Shown one piece after another: positions 8,901 through 17,499 of a DNA stretch of 64,000 bases (position 1 is its first letter; every line of letters starts with the position of its first letter). A program made the position numbers and the translations under genes. The notes beneath the pieces were generated by a model that saw nothing but the letters and a program-made list of their open reading frames with translations, had not been told where the DNA came from and made no database searches. Location: contig JBFXHX010000024.1 of the NCBI GenBank assembly GCA_050176585.1, positions 1 to 64,000 on the forward strand. Direction: 5' to 3'. The stretch is from CAYYWP01 sp050176585. GTDB taxonomy: Bacteria; Desulfobacterota; Binatia; HRBIN30; CADEER01.

Positions 8901-8966
8901 CAGCCACCCGAGGGGGCTCGAGCCGGGCTGCGCAACCGGCCGAGCCAGACACTCACGCGGACGGCG

Positions 8967-9404
8967 TCAAGCTGCTTGGTGGACGAGCTCTTCTGGCTGG
9001 CCCGTGATCTGCGGCACTGCTCTCTTGATCGGAAGCGGGGACATTTCGCCGAGCAACTCGGCGCGCACCGACTCCGGGTTCAAGTTGAGCGCGTCACACA
9101 GGTTGACGAACGAATACGGCCACGACTGGTCTTCTGACGCGACCCATTCGTACGCTTCCCAATAGAGGCGCTGCTGGCGCCGGCGCGTAGCGAAGCGGAA
9201 CCGCTGAAGATCCAATACCGCTTCCCAAAGAACCGCCAGAGCGAGCGCCCGCTCCGGGGAGATGGCGCGAGAGCGATGCCAGATATCTGCGAACTGCGTC
9301 GGCAGCGCGGCCTCGGGTACCAAGACGTCGTCCGACACCCCGGACCACATCCGCGGCACCCCATGACGAGTGCCACCGGCGGTTGCTGCTGCACGTTTGC
9401 TCAT
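8967..9404 (-). CDS. Conserved hypothetical protein, 145 residues
   Basis: The ATG at 9404 has a GAGGAA ribosome site. The first 40 residues are loose and Ala/Pro-rich. The core (about 48-125) is strongly patterned, with RALALAVLWEAVLDLQRFR, an RRQQRLYWEAYEWVASED stretch and WPYSFVNLCDALNLNPESVR, all probably helical. A similar core (paired helices, a W-[PS]-[YF]-S-F segment and a closing LxxNPxxxR) occurs, as I recall, in small uncharacterised proteins of GC-rich Deltaproteobacteria and relatives. No catalytic motif is visible. The closing helix-turn-helix-like end could bind nucleic acid, but this is a guess. It is divergent from a tiny transcription unit at 9448-9567. Confidence 0.75.
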   Translation of the reverse strand: MSKRAAATAGGTRHGVPRMWSGVSDDVLVPEAALPTQFADIWHRSRAISPERALALAVLWEAVLDLQRFRFATRRRQQRLYWEAYEWVASEDQSWPYSFVNLCDALNLNPESVRAELLGEMSPLPIKRAVPQITGQPEELVHQAA

Positions 9405-9447
9405 AAGTCTTCCTCGATGTCTCCCAGTGAGTGAAATACTGAATTCT

Positions 9448-9453
9448 TATCAT
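9448..9453 (+). promoter_or_regulatory. A/T-rich -10 element TATCAT
   Basis: In an A/T-rich island (9430-9455) of an otherwise GC-rich region, TATCAT reads as a -10 on the plus strand. On the minus strand the overlapping TATGAT (9449-9454) suits the 145-residue protein gene. I see no good -35 for either direction. Confidence 0.4.
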
Positions 9454-9471
9454 AGACGCAGGAGGTCCACA

Positions 9472-9567
9472 ATGGTTTCGCGTCCACGGCTGTGGGAGGG
9501 CCGCCGGCGCGCGCTGCGGGCGCGGTCACCAGGAGCCCAGGTAAAGCCTGCCGAGGCTTCTTTATAA
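9472..9567 (+). CDS. Possible 31-residue basic micropeptide or short sRNA
   Basis: The ATG at 9472 has a near-perfect ribosome site (GCAGGAGGT with 5 nt spacing), placed just after the TATCAT element. The peptide (MVSRPRLWEGRRRALRARSP and 11 more residues) is short and very Arg-rich. Its stop codon lies inside the T-rich tail of a terminator hairpin. Promoter, ribosome site and terminator therefore frame a unit of about 105 nt. It could be a translated micropeptide or a small RNA that happens to carry a ribosome site. There is no family match that I know. Confidence 0.4.
   Translation: MVSRPRLWEGRRRALRARSPGAQVKPAEASL
9544..9565 (+). terminator. Intrinsic terminator overlapping the micropeptide stop
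   Basis: AAGCCT (9544-9549) and AGGCTT (9554-9559) pair around GCCG and are followed by CTTTAT. This is one of the few hairpins in the window with a T-rich tail. The stem is only 6 bp. Confidence 0.5.
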
Positions 9568-9853
9568 CCACCCCGGCAGTGGTCCGCATCCGTCCGGCCG
9601 CGAAAAAGTTGACGCCCGGTCGAGAACGCCGTTTCTGGCCGAACTAGCGCACCGCCTAATCGCCCGCGACCACATCTCCGACCACAGCCTATGTGGGCTC
9701 CCGACGTGCGACAGGACACTCTATTCAGCGGCTCGTACGCGCTCAGGCGTCCCGTTCACCGGGTCGGCCCGGCCCGCGAGATATACAGTTGACAACGCAC
9801 GACGGCCTCCGCCAGTACTTGCAGCGAATCCAAGACGAAGGAGGTAAGGAATC

Positions 9854-10486
9854 ATGGCGATTCGCCTGGGAGATGTCGCACCGGATTTCACCGCGCAAAC
9901 CACGCAGGGCCCGGTCAAGTTCCACGAGTGGATCGGGAACAGCTGGGCGGTCCTGTTTTCACATCCGAAGGACTTCACCCCCGTGTGCACCACCGAACTC
10001 GGCGAGGCGGCCCGCCTCAAGCCGGAATTTGACGAGCGCGGGGTCAAAATCATCGGGCTGAGCGTCGACCCCGCCGATTCCCACTCGAAGTGGGCCGAAG
10101 ACATCCGGGAGACGCAGGGCCACGCGCTCAACTTCCCCGTGATCGCGGATGCGGATCGGAAGGTCTCGGACTTGTACGACATGATCCATCCGAACGCGAA
10201 CGACACCTTGACGGTGCGCTCCGTGTTCATCATCGATCCCAACAAGAAGGTCCGCCTCGTGCTGACGTACCCCGCCAGCACCGGACGCAACTTCGATGAG
10301 ATCCTGCGCGTCATCGACTCGATGCAGCTGACCGATCGCCACAAAGTGGCCACGCCCGTGAACTGGACGTACGGACAGGACTGCATCATCGTCCCGGCAC
10401 TGAGTGACGACGAGGCGAAACAGAAGTTTCCCGGCGGCTGGAAGACCCTCAAGCCGTATCTGCGCGTCGTACCGCAGCCGAAGTGA
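9854..10486 (+). CDS. 1-Cys (Prx6-type) peroxiredoxin
   Basis: This 210-residue thiol peroxidase reduces peroxides through the peroxidatic Cys45 in the DFTPVCTTE motif. The long C-terminal arm (TYGQDCIIVPALSDDEAKQK) and overall length are typical of the Prx6 subfamily, so it probably lacks the second resolving Cys of 2-Cys enzymes. A strong GGAGGTAAGGA ribosome site precedes the ATG. TTGACA at 9789-9794 could be a -35, but the matching -10 is poor. It is transcribed alone and faces the pepP operon, with a GC hairpin between. Its job is probably general oxidative-stress defence. Confidence 0.95.
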   Translation: MAIRLGDVAPDFTAQTTQGPVKFHEWIGNSWAVLFSHPKDFTPVCTTELGEAARLKPEFDERGVKIIGLSVDPADSHSKWAEDIRETQGHALNFPVIADADRKVSDLYDMIHPNANDTLTVRSVFIIDPNKKVRLVLTYPASTGRNFDEILRVIDSMQLTDRHKVATPVNWTYGQDCIIVPALSDDEAKQKFPGGWKTLKPYLRVVPQPK

Positions 10487-10498
10487 CGCAGCATCTGC

Positions 10499-10523
10499 GG
10501 CGCGCGTGAAGCGGGCGCGCGCC
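10499..10523 (+). terminator. GC-rich hairpin between convergent genes
   Basis: GGCGCGCG (10499-10506) and CGCGCGCC (10516-10523) form a perfect 8-bp stem with a 9-nt loop, 13 bases after the peroxiredoxin stop. There is no T-tract, and it could work in both directions. Confidence 0.4.
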
Positions 10524-10574
10524 CCGTCGCTCGGCGCATTCGCGCCCGGGCGAAAGAACCTCAGGCCGCGGCGA

Positions 10575-11942
10575 TCAGGCGCTGATCGCCGCGGTCGACA
10601 GCCCCAGCGCGTCGCGCCGGATCGCTTCGAGGTCGTCCAGCGCCTTGGGCACCGCGGCGGTCAGCACTTCGCAACCGTCTGAGGTCACCAGCACGTCGTC
10701 CTCGATGCGTACGCCGATGCCGTGCCACTCCGGAGCGATGTCCTCGAGATGGTCGGCGATATACAGTCCGGGTTCCACTGTCAGCACCATACCGGGCTCG
10801 AGCGTGCGCACTTGATCGCCGAGCTTGTAGAGGCCGACGTCGTGCACGTCGATCCCGAGCCAGTGACTGGTGCGGTGCATGTATAGGGGCTTATAGAGCT
10901 CCTCCCGCTCGACGTCATCCGCATCCCCGCTGAGCAGCCCGAGCGCGATCAGGCCTTCGACCAGCACCCGCACGGCGCGGCGGTGCGGAGCATCGAACGG
11001 CGCGCCGGGCCGCACCTCGTGGATCGCGGCGCGCTGCGCGGCGAGCACCAAGCTGTAAATGTCGCGCTGACGTCCAGCAAAGCGCGGCCCGATCGGGAAA
11101 GTGCGGGTGATGTCGGCGCAATAGAAGCCGAACTCCGCGCCCGCATCGATCAACAGCAGTTCGCCTTCGCCGAGCTGGCATTCGTTGTTCGTATAGTGCA
11201 GGACGGTCGCGTTCGCACCCGCCGCGACAATCGACGGGTACGCCGGCGCCGACGCGCCGTGACGCCGAAAGGTATACTCAATCAGCGCTTCGATCTCGTA
11301 CTCCCAGCAGCCCGCCCGCGCCTCGCGCATTGCCGCACAATGCGCTTCCGCCGAAATGGTGGCCGCCTGCCGCATGCGCTCGAGCTCGATCGGCGCTTTC
11401 CGCAGGCGCATCTCGTGCACGGGCTCACGCGCATCGAGCAAACCGGTAGGCCCCCGGCCCGTGCGCGGCCGGTGTTGTTGCGCTTCTTCGAGCCACTCCA
11501 TCGCTCGGCGCGCGAACGGCAGCTCGCGCTCGAGGGCGCAATAGAACGTATCGTGTGCGGCTATCCACTTGGGCAGATACCGATCGACGTCCTGGATCGG
11601 ATACGCCTTCGACGCGCCGTACTGGCTCACCGCGCCTTCAACGCCCGCACGGCGGCCGACCCACGTCTCGCGCTCGCGATCCCGCGGTCGGACGAACAGG
11701 ACGTACTCGTGCTCGGCATCGCCCGGCTGCAGCACGCAGAGCGCCCCCGGTTCGGGGAATCCGGTCAGGTAATAGAAGTCGCTGTGCTGCCGATAGCGGT
11801 ACTCGACATCGTTCGAGCGCACGCGCTCCGGCGCTGCGGAAAATACCGCGATGGCGTCGGGGCCGAGGGCGTCCATGAGGCGGCGGCGCCGCTCGGCGAA
11901 TACGGACGGCTCCACGCGAGCACTCAAGCGGGCCGCCCCCAC
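10575..11942 (-). CDS. pepP: Xaa-Pro aminopeptidase (M24B)
   Basis: This roughly 455-residue metallopeptidase removes N-terminal residues before proline. An aminopeptidase-P N-terminal domain (RSNDVEYRYRQHSDFYYLTG) precedes the pita-bread catalytic domain. Its metal ligands are visible: two Asp in LLIDAGAEFGFYCADITRTF, His in THRTSHWLGIDVHDVG, and Glu in LTVEPGLY and GVRIEDDVLV. The frame opens at a GTG at 11942, overlapping the upstream slipin gene by 19 bp. An internal GTG at 11914, just after the slipin stop, is an equally plausible start. Translational coupling to slipin is likely in either case. Confidence 0.93.
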   Translation of the reverse strand: MGAARLSARVEPSVFAERRRRLMDALGPDAIAVFSAAPERVRSNDVEYRYRQHSDFYYLTGFPEPGALCVLQPGDAEHEYVLFVRPRDRERETWVGRRAGVEGAVSQYGASKAYPIQDVDRYLPKWIAAHDTFYCALERELPFARRAMEWLEEAQQHRPRTGRGPTGLLDAREPVHEMRLRKAPIELERMRQAATISAEAHCAAMREARAGCWEYEIEALIEYTFRRHGASAPAYPSIVAAGANATVLHYTNNECQLGEGELLLIDAGAEFGFYCADITRTFPIGPRFAGRQRDIYSLVLAAQRAAIHEVRPGAPFDAPHRRAVRVLVEGLIALGLLSGDADDVEREELYKPLYMHRTSHWLGIDVHDVGLYKLGDQVRTLEPGMVLTVEPGLYIADHLEDIAPEWHGIGVRIEDDVLVTSDGCEVLTAAVPKALDDLEAIRRDALGLSTAAISA

Positions 11943-12694
11943 GTGGGGGCCGCGCCGATGAGGGTACGCAGCAGGTCGAGCGGGATCGGCACGATCATCG
12001 TGTGGTTCTTCTCCGTGCCCACCTGGGCGAGAGTCTGCAACATGCGAAGGGTCATCGCGACCGGTTGCGTCTCCATCACCGCCGCCGCCTCACCCAGCCG
12101 CGCCGCGGCTTGATACTCGCCTTCGGCGCTGATCACCTTGGCCCGCCGCAAACGCTCGGCTTCCGCCTGGCGCGCCATCGCGCGCTGCATGTCCGCGGGG
12201 AGGTCGATGTGCTTGAGTTCCACCATCATGACCTTGATACCCCACGGGTCGGTGCTGGCGTCGATGATCTCTTGCAGCTTTTCGTTCAGCCGTTCCCGCT
12301 CGGCGAGCAACTCGTCCAGCAGGGCCTGGCCACACACGCTGCGCAACGTGGTCTGCGCCAATTGTGAGGTCGCGTACAGGAAGTTTTGTACCTCCACCAC
12401 GGCGCGCGCGGGCTCAATCACCCGGAAGTACAGGACGGCGCTGACTTTGACGGATACGTTGTCGCGCGTGATGACATCCTGCGACGGCACATCCAGCGTG
12501 ATCGTCCGGAGGTCGAGCTTGTACATCTGCTCGAGGAACGGAATCACGTAGATGATCCCGGGGCCGCGAGTGCCGACCAGCCGGCCCAGTCGCAGGACCA
12601 CGGCGCGCTCGTACTCGCGCACCACTTTGATCCCGCCGGCGATCAGCAGGACGCCAACGACAATCACGGTACCCAACGCCCCGAGACCAAACAT
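11924..12694 (-). CDS. Slipin (SPFH/stomatin-family membrane protein)
   Basis: This 256-residue protein has an N-terminal hairpin membrane segment (about 3-22) followed by the SPFH domain. The first SPFH strands read YERAVVLRLGRL and GPGIIYVIPFLE, and the C-terminal helix is Ala/Glu-rich (AMARQAEAERLRRAKVISAEGE). Family members scaffold membrane microdomains and often pair with NfeD or a membrane protease. No NfeD gene is next to it; the downstream partner is pepP, which it overlaps. The ATG at 12694 lacks a clear ribosome site, and an in-frame GTG at 12712 is an alternative. It is divergent from the next gene. Confidence 0.92.
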   Translation of the reverse strand: MFGLGALGTVIVVGVLLIAGGIKVVREYERAVVLRLGRLVGTRGPGIIYVIPFLEQMYKLDLRTITLDVPSQDVITRDNVSVKVSAVLYFRVIEPARAVVEVQNFLYATSQLAQTTLRSVCGQALLDELLAERERLNEKLQEIIDASTDPWGIKVMMVELKHIDLPADMQRAMARQAEAERLRRAKVISAEGEYQAAARLGEAAAVMETQPVAMTLRMLQTLAQVGTEKNHTMIVPIPLDLLRTLIGAAPTWGRPA

Positions 12695-12805
12695 GGTTGC
12701 GACACATAGCACACCGGTTGAAGGCGGGAAACGCGCTCGCCGGCGACGGCCGGAGCGGCCTCCCTCGGCGTAGAACCTCGGCGGGTCGCGGAGTACTGTG
12801 CGCCA

Positions 12806-13327
12806 ATGGCGGATCAGGTAGCACGACGCGATCGCTTGGCAGCGCTGGCGTTGGTGGGTCTGCTGATCAGCGGGGCCGGCACCTTGATCATCCGCTCGGT
12901 GGTGAACGGCGCCGCCCACCAACACGCCGATCCCTCCGCGCTGCGCGACGCCGTGCTGCTCGATCGCTTCTCCGCGCGCCGGGAGCGCAGCGCGGAGGGC
13001 GATCGGCTGCGGATATCGGTGCGCCTGCGCACCAGCGCCACCGTCAGTCTGCCGTGCTTCGTCTTCGTAATCGCGCGCAACGATCAGTCCGTGCCGAAGC
13101 GCTGGAGCATCTGGCCGCCGCAGCCTCCCGGGCCGGCAATCACGGCGAGCGGGCACTTCCACGCCGCGACGCCCACCGCCGGCGCGCCGTTCATGTTGAG
13201 CGACACCTGGGCGCGCGTCAACGCAACGATTCCCAGCCCCGAAGACGGCGCGAGCTACGACAGCGTGGCCGTCTACGTGGTGGACGAAAGCGGCCGCGTG
13301 CTGCTCGCCCGACCGTTTCGCCTTTGA
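12806..13327 (+). CDS. Membrane-anchored hypothetical protein
   Basis: This 173-residue protein has one N-terminal transmembrane segment (about 11-33, LAALALVGLLISGAGTLIIR). The rest (about 45-173) is predicted to lie outside the cytoplasm and to be beta-rich, with RISVRLRTSATVSLPCFVFVI and YDSVAVYVVDESGRVLLARP. This fits an immunoglobulin-like or jelly-roll fold. There is one Cys and no catalytic motif. It is divergent from slipin and followed after about 180 bp by the sensor kinase. I recognise no family. Confidence 0.7.
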   Translation: MADQVARRDRLAALALVGLLISGAGTLIIRSVVNGAAHQHADPSALRDAVLLDRFSARRERSAEGDRLRISVRLRTSATVSLPCFVFVIARNDQSVPKRWSIWPPQPPGPAITASGHFHAATPTAGAPFMLSDTWARVNATIPSPEDGASYDSVAVYVVDESGRVLLARPFRL

Positions 13328-13511
13328 CTGGACCGCCCGCGGCCGACACGGCGGTGGCGCGCGCCGCGCCCCTCCCTCGATCAGTCGCGCGTAGCCCTGC
13401 GCTCCATGCAACTTGCGCCGGCAGACCGCATGAACGTGCGCCCGCCGGTGAAATCATCCGGACACAAAATTTGGTTTTCTGGCGTGTCGAGTCTCGCTAG
13501 GATGGGACGTC

Positions 13512-15743
13512 ATGTCCAAAACGTCGCCGCCGGACCCGGCGGGAGCCGCGGTTGCGCCGACGTGTACCGAGTACCGTCAGCAAGTGCTCGCGACGTCGAT
13601 GCCGATGGCCGTGACTCTGATCGTCACAGTGATCGCCTTCTATGGGCTCGTGCACGTGCGGCTGTCCGACTCGCTCGATCAAATCCTCACGTTTAGTGCC
13701 GAGCTCGCCATCCCGATCACCGCCCTGCTGCTCGTGCGCACTCGGCTGCAGACGCGCGTCGAAAGCGTACTGGTAGTGGCTGACCTGCTGTTCACCGCGA
13801 TATTGGCGACGCGCCTGATCCTGCCCAGCGCGACGGTTTCCGGCGTCGCGCTGTTCCTGGTGCTCAAGCAACTCGCCACGGCCGCGTTGCTGCCGTGGCG
13901 ACCGCGACTGCAATACGCGTCCTCCGCACTCACCGTCCTCGCGTACTTCCTCGGCCTCGCCATCAGCGGACGCGAGGTCTCGCACGCGCATCAGTTGGTC
14001 GGTCCACCCATCGCCGCGGTGCTCGCCTGCGTCGGTGCGACCCTGGCCGATCGCACCCGGCGGGACCTGTGGCGGCGCACCGCCGCGCTGGCGGACTCCG
14101 AGCGCGAGACGCGGCGCCTCCTGGAATCCGAGCGCGTCCTCACCGCGCTGGCGCGGGAAATCAGCGTCCTCACCGATCTGCGCAGCGCGCTCGACCGCGT
14201 GAACAGCCTCACCGCGGCGGCCCTCGGTTGCGAGGTCAGCACGATCTACCTCATCGATGAAAAGCGCGGCGTCGCGCGCGCCGCCTCGACCAGCGCGCGC
14301 GAGCCGACGCGGGCCCACGTGCTGGCCGCGGCCATGCCGATAGACTGGGTGGAGTTGGAGCGCTGGCGCGACGGTCGCGCACTGGTCGTCGACGCGCCGC
14401 AGGCGCGCGCCTGGCTCGGCGACGCCGCGCTGTCCGCCGATCACTCCCTCGCGCTGGCACCGTTGCGCGCTAAATCGAAGCTCGTCGGAGCCCTCACCGC
14501 CGTGCGAATGGGCCGCTCTCCGGCATTCGACGCCTGGCAGATCGCGCTGCTCGAAGCGATCGCTGCGCACGCCGCGATCGCCATCGAGAACGCGCAGCTG
14601 TTCGACGGGCTGGTGGCGTCGGAGGCCAGTTACCGCGATCTGTTCGAGCGCGCCACGGATCTGATCTTCGTCGTGGACGAGGGCGGGGGCGTGCGCTTTG
14701 CGAACCGCGCGGCGCTCGACTTCGTGGGCGTCGACGCGGAATGTCTGGGAACGCTCGGCTGGCAAGAGCTGCTGACGCCGGAATCACGCCGGCTCATCGC
14801 GCGCCGCATGACCATCGGCCGGCGCCGCCGCACGCGCTCAGAGGGCGCTTTCGAAGTCGAGGTGCACAGGCTCGGCGGAGCGATCGCGACGCTCGAGGTG
14901 CGCGCGCGGCGCATCAGCCCATGCGGCCAGCCGCGGACGTATCAGTGCATCGCCCGCGACGCGACCGAGCGGCGCCGCCAGGAGCGCGAAAGCCAGGAGC
15001 TACTGAGTCGTCTGCGCGAAGCGAATCGACTGCAGGGCGAATTCGTCGCGAACATGTCACACGAGCTGCGGACGCCGCTGAACGTGATCATCGGATATGC
15101 GGACCTGCTCGCGGACGAGCCCGACATGCCGACACAAGGTGACGCGCGGCTCTTCCTCCAACGCATCGCCGCCGCCGGACGCTCCCTGCACCGGCTGGTG
15201 GAGAGCGTGCTCGAGTACGCGCGACTCGATCGCGGCCGCGCCGTGCTCATTCCCCGCCGCTTCGCCGCGGATGAGCTACTCGGCGCGCTCTCCCAGCTCG
15301 GTCGCGATGTGCGCCGCGACTCCTCCGCCGCGGTGCGCGTCCAGGCGCGCACCGATCTCGTGCTGCGCACGGACTATGATCGGCTGTACTCTGTGCTCAG
15401 CAACCTGCTGCTCAATGCGATCAAATTCACGCCGGATGGCTCGGTGGAGCTCACGGTGCACCGCGATGGCGCCGCGGCGGAGTTCACCGTGCGCGACACC
15501 GGCATCGGCATCGAGAAGGGTCAGCTGTCACACGTGTTCGAACCCTTCCGCCAGGCCGACGGATCGCCGACGCGCAACTACGGTGGGGTCGGGCTCGGAC
15601 TCGCCATCGTCCAGCGCAACGTCGAGTTGCTGGGCGGCACCGTCGACGTCGACAGCGTCGCGGGAGCCGGCTCGACGTTCCGGGTGCGCGTCCCGCTGGA
15701 CCTCGCGGACGCTGCCGCCATAGATACCGCGTCCGCGGCCTGA
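13512..15743 (+). CDS. Membrane sensor histidine kinase (GAF-PAS-HisKA-HATPase)
   Basis: This 743-residue kinase has about five membrane helices in residues 25-175 and a short coiled segment. A GAF-like domain follows (about 200-350, ending IEAIAAHAAIAIENAQLF-like), then a PAS domain (about 355-485, DLFERATDLIFVVDEGGGV). The HisKA phospho-acceptor His lies in NMSHELRTPLNVIIGYADLL near 515. The HATPase has its N box (NLLLNAIKFTPDG), DTGIGIE and GGVGLGLAIV. It should autophosphorylate in response to a membrane or small-molecule signal. No response regulator is adjacent, so it is an orphan. TAGGAT at 13498-13503 may be a -10, which would leave a very short leader. Confidence 0.93.
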   Translation: MSKTSPPDPAGAAVAPTCTEYRQQVLATSMPMAVTLIVTVIAFYGLVHVRLSDSLDQILTFSAELAIPITALLLVRTRLQTRVESVLVVADLLFTAILATRLILPSATVSGVALFLVLKQLATAALLPWRPRLQYASSALTVLAYFLGLAISGREVSHAHQLVGPPIAAVLACVGATLADRTRRDLWRRTAALADSERETRRLLESERVLTALAREISVLTDLRSALDRVNSLTAAALGCEVSTIYLIDEKRGVARAASTSAREPTRAHVLAAAMPIDWVELERWRDGRALVVDAPQARAWLGDAALSADHSLALAPLRAKSKLVGALTAVRMGRSPAFDAWQIALLEAIAAHAAIAIENAQLFDGLVASEASYRDLFERATDLIFVVDEGGGVRFANRAALDFVGVDAECLGTLGWQELLTPESRRLIARRMTIGRRRRTRSEGAFEVEVHRLGGAIATLEVRARRISPCGQPRTYQCIARDATERRRQERESQELLSRLREANRLQGEFVANMSHELRTPLNVIIGYADLLADEPDMPTQGDARLFLQRIAAAGRSLHRLVESVLEYARLDRGRAVLIPRRFAADELLGALSQLGRDVRRDSSAAVRVQARTDLVLRTDYDRLYSVLSNLLLNAIKFTPDGSVELTVHRDGAAAEFTVRDTGIGIEKGQLSHVFEPFRQADGSPTRNYGGVGLGLAIVQRNVELLGGTVDVDSVAGAGSTFRVRVPLDLADAAAIDTASAA

Positions 15744-15780
15744 CATCCCGCCCGCCGTGCCGCCGCGCGGCGCGCATGGC

Positions 15781-16941
15781 TCAGCGAATCAACTCGGCAA
15801 CCGCGGGCGGCATGTCGGCGGCCACGCGTACGATCGGGATGCCCGTCTGGGTATTCTGATGCATCTCGCGGAGCGCCCTCGGCAGGTCCGCGAAATCGTA
15901 GATCTCATGATGCACGCTCGGCTTGTACACGGAGCCATAGAGCTCGGTGCACGCGTTGCAGCCATCGATGGTCTCGTAGTGCGTGTGGTCCAGCGTGACC
16001 TGTTTGACCGACAAGCCGGCCGAATCGTAGGTCACGCGCTTGTCCAGCTGCCAGCCAGCGCTCACGTTCACCGCGTGGCGCGCTGCTGCGGCGATACCGG
16101 CCGCGAACACGGGACCGCGCAACATATCGCACACGACGTGCATCCCGACGCCGTCGGTGAGCTGCTTGATCTCCCGCGTGAACGCCTTGACGTCGTCGGC
16201 GCTCGCGAAGCGGTTGAACGCCTTCTGATCGATCGGCGCGGTTCCGAGCTTCGCGAGGTGATCGCGACGTGCGGGGCTGCCGGAACAGAAGAAGGTGCGG
16301 TGGCCTTCGTGCAGCGCCTGCATGAGAAACAACTCCGACACGCCCCCGCCAAACCCGAGCACGTTCAGCCGGGCGAGCTTTTCGCGCGGCACTTTCACGC
16401 GAAAGATGCCCTCGGCGCGCCGCCACAGATGATACGCCGTCGGAGCGCGCAACGGCAGCGCCGCGATTTCCCACAACGTGAGACCACACCCGAGCGGCGC
16501 CGGGATCACCTGCCAGTCGCCTACCACCGCTTCCTCACCGTACCAGCCGATGGAGTCCGGCTGATCGTACCCCCAAATCCGCAGCGGATACCCATACACG
16601 TCCGCTTCGCCGATGCAGTGCGTGATCACGATGTCACCCGGTTGAAACCGCGTCACGTCGGCGCCGACGGCCCGCACCTCACCCACCGCACTGTTACCGG
16701 GAAAGATGGCGCCGCCGCGCAGCTCCGCGATATTGACGGTGTCGGCCAGTGCAGCGTGATCGACGTTGTGCTCGAGCGACACAGCGAGAATCCGCATGTG
16801 CAGATCACGCGGGCCCATCGGACGCAACTGCAGCTCAGTCAGCGCGATGACCCGGGAGGAATCGAATCGGTCGAGGTCGTCGTTAACCCGCCGTCGCTCC
16901 GCACTGATCGCCGCCGTCGTGATGGCGTAAGCCTTCGGCAT
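15781..16941 (-). CDS. MDR-superfamily oxidoreductase, crotonyl-CoA-reductase-like
   Basis: This 386-residue protein has the N-terminal GroES-like fold (FPGNSAVGEVRAVGADVTRFQPGD) and a C-terminal Rossmann fold (LNVLGFGGGVSELFLMQA). The segment YPLRIWGYDQPDSIGWYGEE, then PTAYHLW, resembles the crotonyl-CoA carboxylase/reductase branch. It lacks that enzyme's longer size, so carboxylation is not implied. No zinc-ligand set is obvious, which suggests a zinc-free NAD(P)H-dependent reductase of an enoyl or quinone substrate. It is convergent with the sensor kinase and transcribed alone. Confidence 0.75.
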   Translation of the reverse strand: MPKAYAITTAAISAERRRVNDDLDRFDSSRVIALTELQLRPMGPRDLHMRILAVSLEHNVDHAALADTVNIAELRGGAIFPGNSAVGEVRAVGADVTRFQPGDIVITHCIGEADVYGYPLRIWGYDQPDSIGWYGEEAVVGDWQVIPAPLGCGLTLWEIAALPLRAPTAYHLWRRAEGIFRVKVPREKLARLNVLGFGGGVSELFLMQALHEGHRTFFCSGSPARRDHLAKLGTAPIDQKAFNRFASADDVKAFTREIKQLTDGVGMHVVCDMLRGPVFAAGIAAAARHAVNVSAGWQLDKRVTYDSAGLSVKQVTLDHTHYETIDGCNACTELYGSVYKPSVHHEIYDFADLPRALREMHQNTQTGIPIVRVAADMPPAVAELIR

Positions 16942-17069
16942 GATCCATCTCTCCCGTCAGCGCGCGGAAGCTAGCCGAGCCTCGGCGGCGCTTCAATGAT
17001 CGCGATCACAAGCGCCCACGCCCGCTTGCCATGTGCCGGCCGCGCGCGCAGGATCGTGGTGTGGGTAGC

Positions 17070-17363
17070 ATGCTCGGCATCGTCGCCCTGCTGGCGGCGG
17101 TGGTCTTTCTGGCGCGCACGGCCCAGCGGCGCTCAGCGCTCCGCGGAGGACCGGGCTACCAGCCTGAGCATCCCATCGCGATTCGCGACTACGGAGAGAT
17201 GGACGCGGTCATCGGCGTGCAAACCTGCGTATGCGGCGCCCGCTATGCCTTGCGCGGAGAGGGCCCGAGCGCGGTCGCGCAGCAACGCGTCGCGCGGTTG
17301 GAGTGCCCGCGCTGCGAGCGTGAGGTCGCGTTGTACTTCGACGTGAGCGGTGTTCCGCACTGA
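17070..17363 (+). CDS. Small membrane-anchored zinc-ribbon-like protein
   Basis: From the ATG at 17070 this 97-residue protein begins with a hydrophobic helix (LGIVALLAAVVFLA). The C-terminal half has two Cys pairs, TCVCGARY and LECPRCEREV, spaced as in a zinc ribbon. The rest is charged. Earlier starts in the same frame add a basic, unlikely N-terminus. I recognise no family. A role as a structural metal-binding anchor is only an inference from the motifs. Confidence 0.6.
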   Translation: MLGIVALLAAVVFLARTAQRRSALRGGPGYQPEHPIAIRDYGEMDAVIGVQTCVCGARYALRGEGPSAVAQQRVARLECPRCEREVALYFDVSGVPH

Positions 17364-17499
17364 CGAGGACGCCCGGGCGCTGCGCAATGCGGGGTGTGGC
17401 CATCCGGGTCGGCGCGCGCCAGCCGCGCGGGCTTTCCCGGTCGCCCGGCCTTGTCACTGTGGCCCGAGCGGCATATAGGCGCCGGCAGGTCGACTAAGC

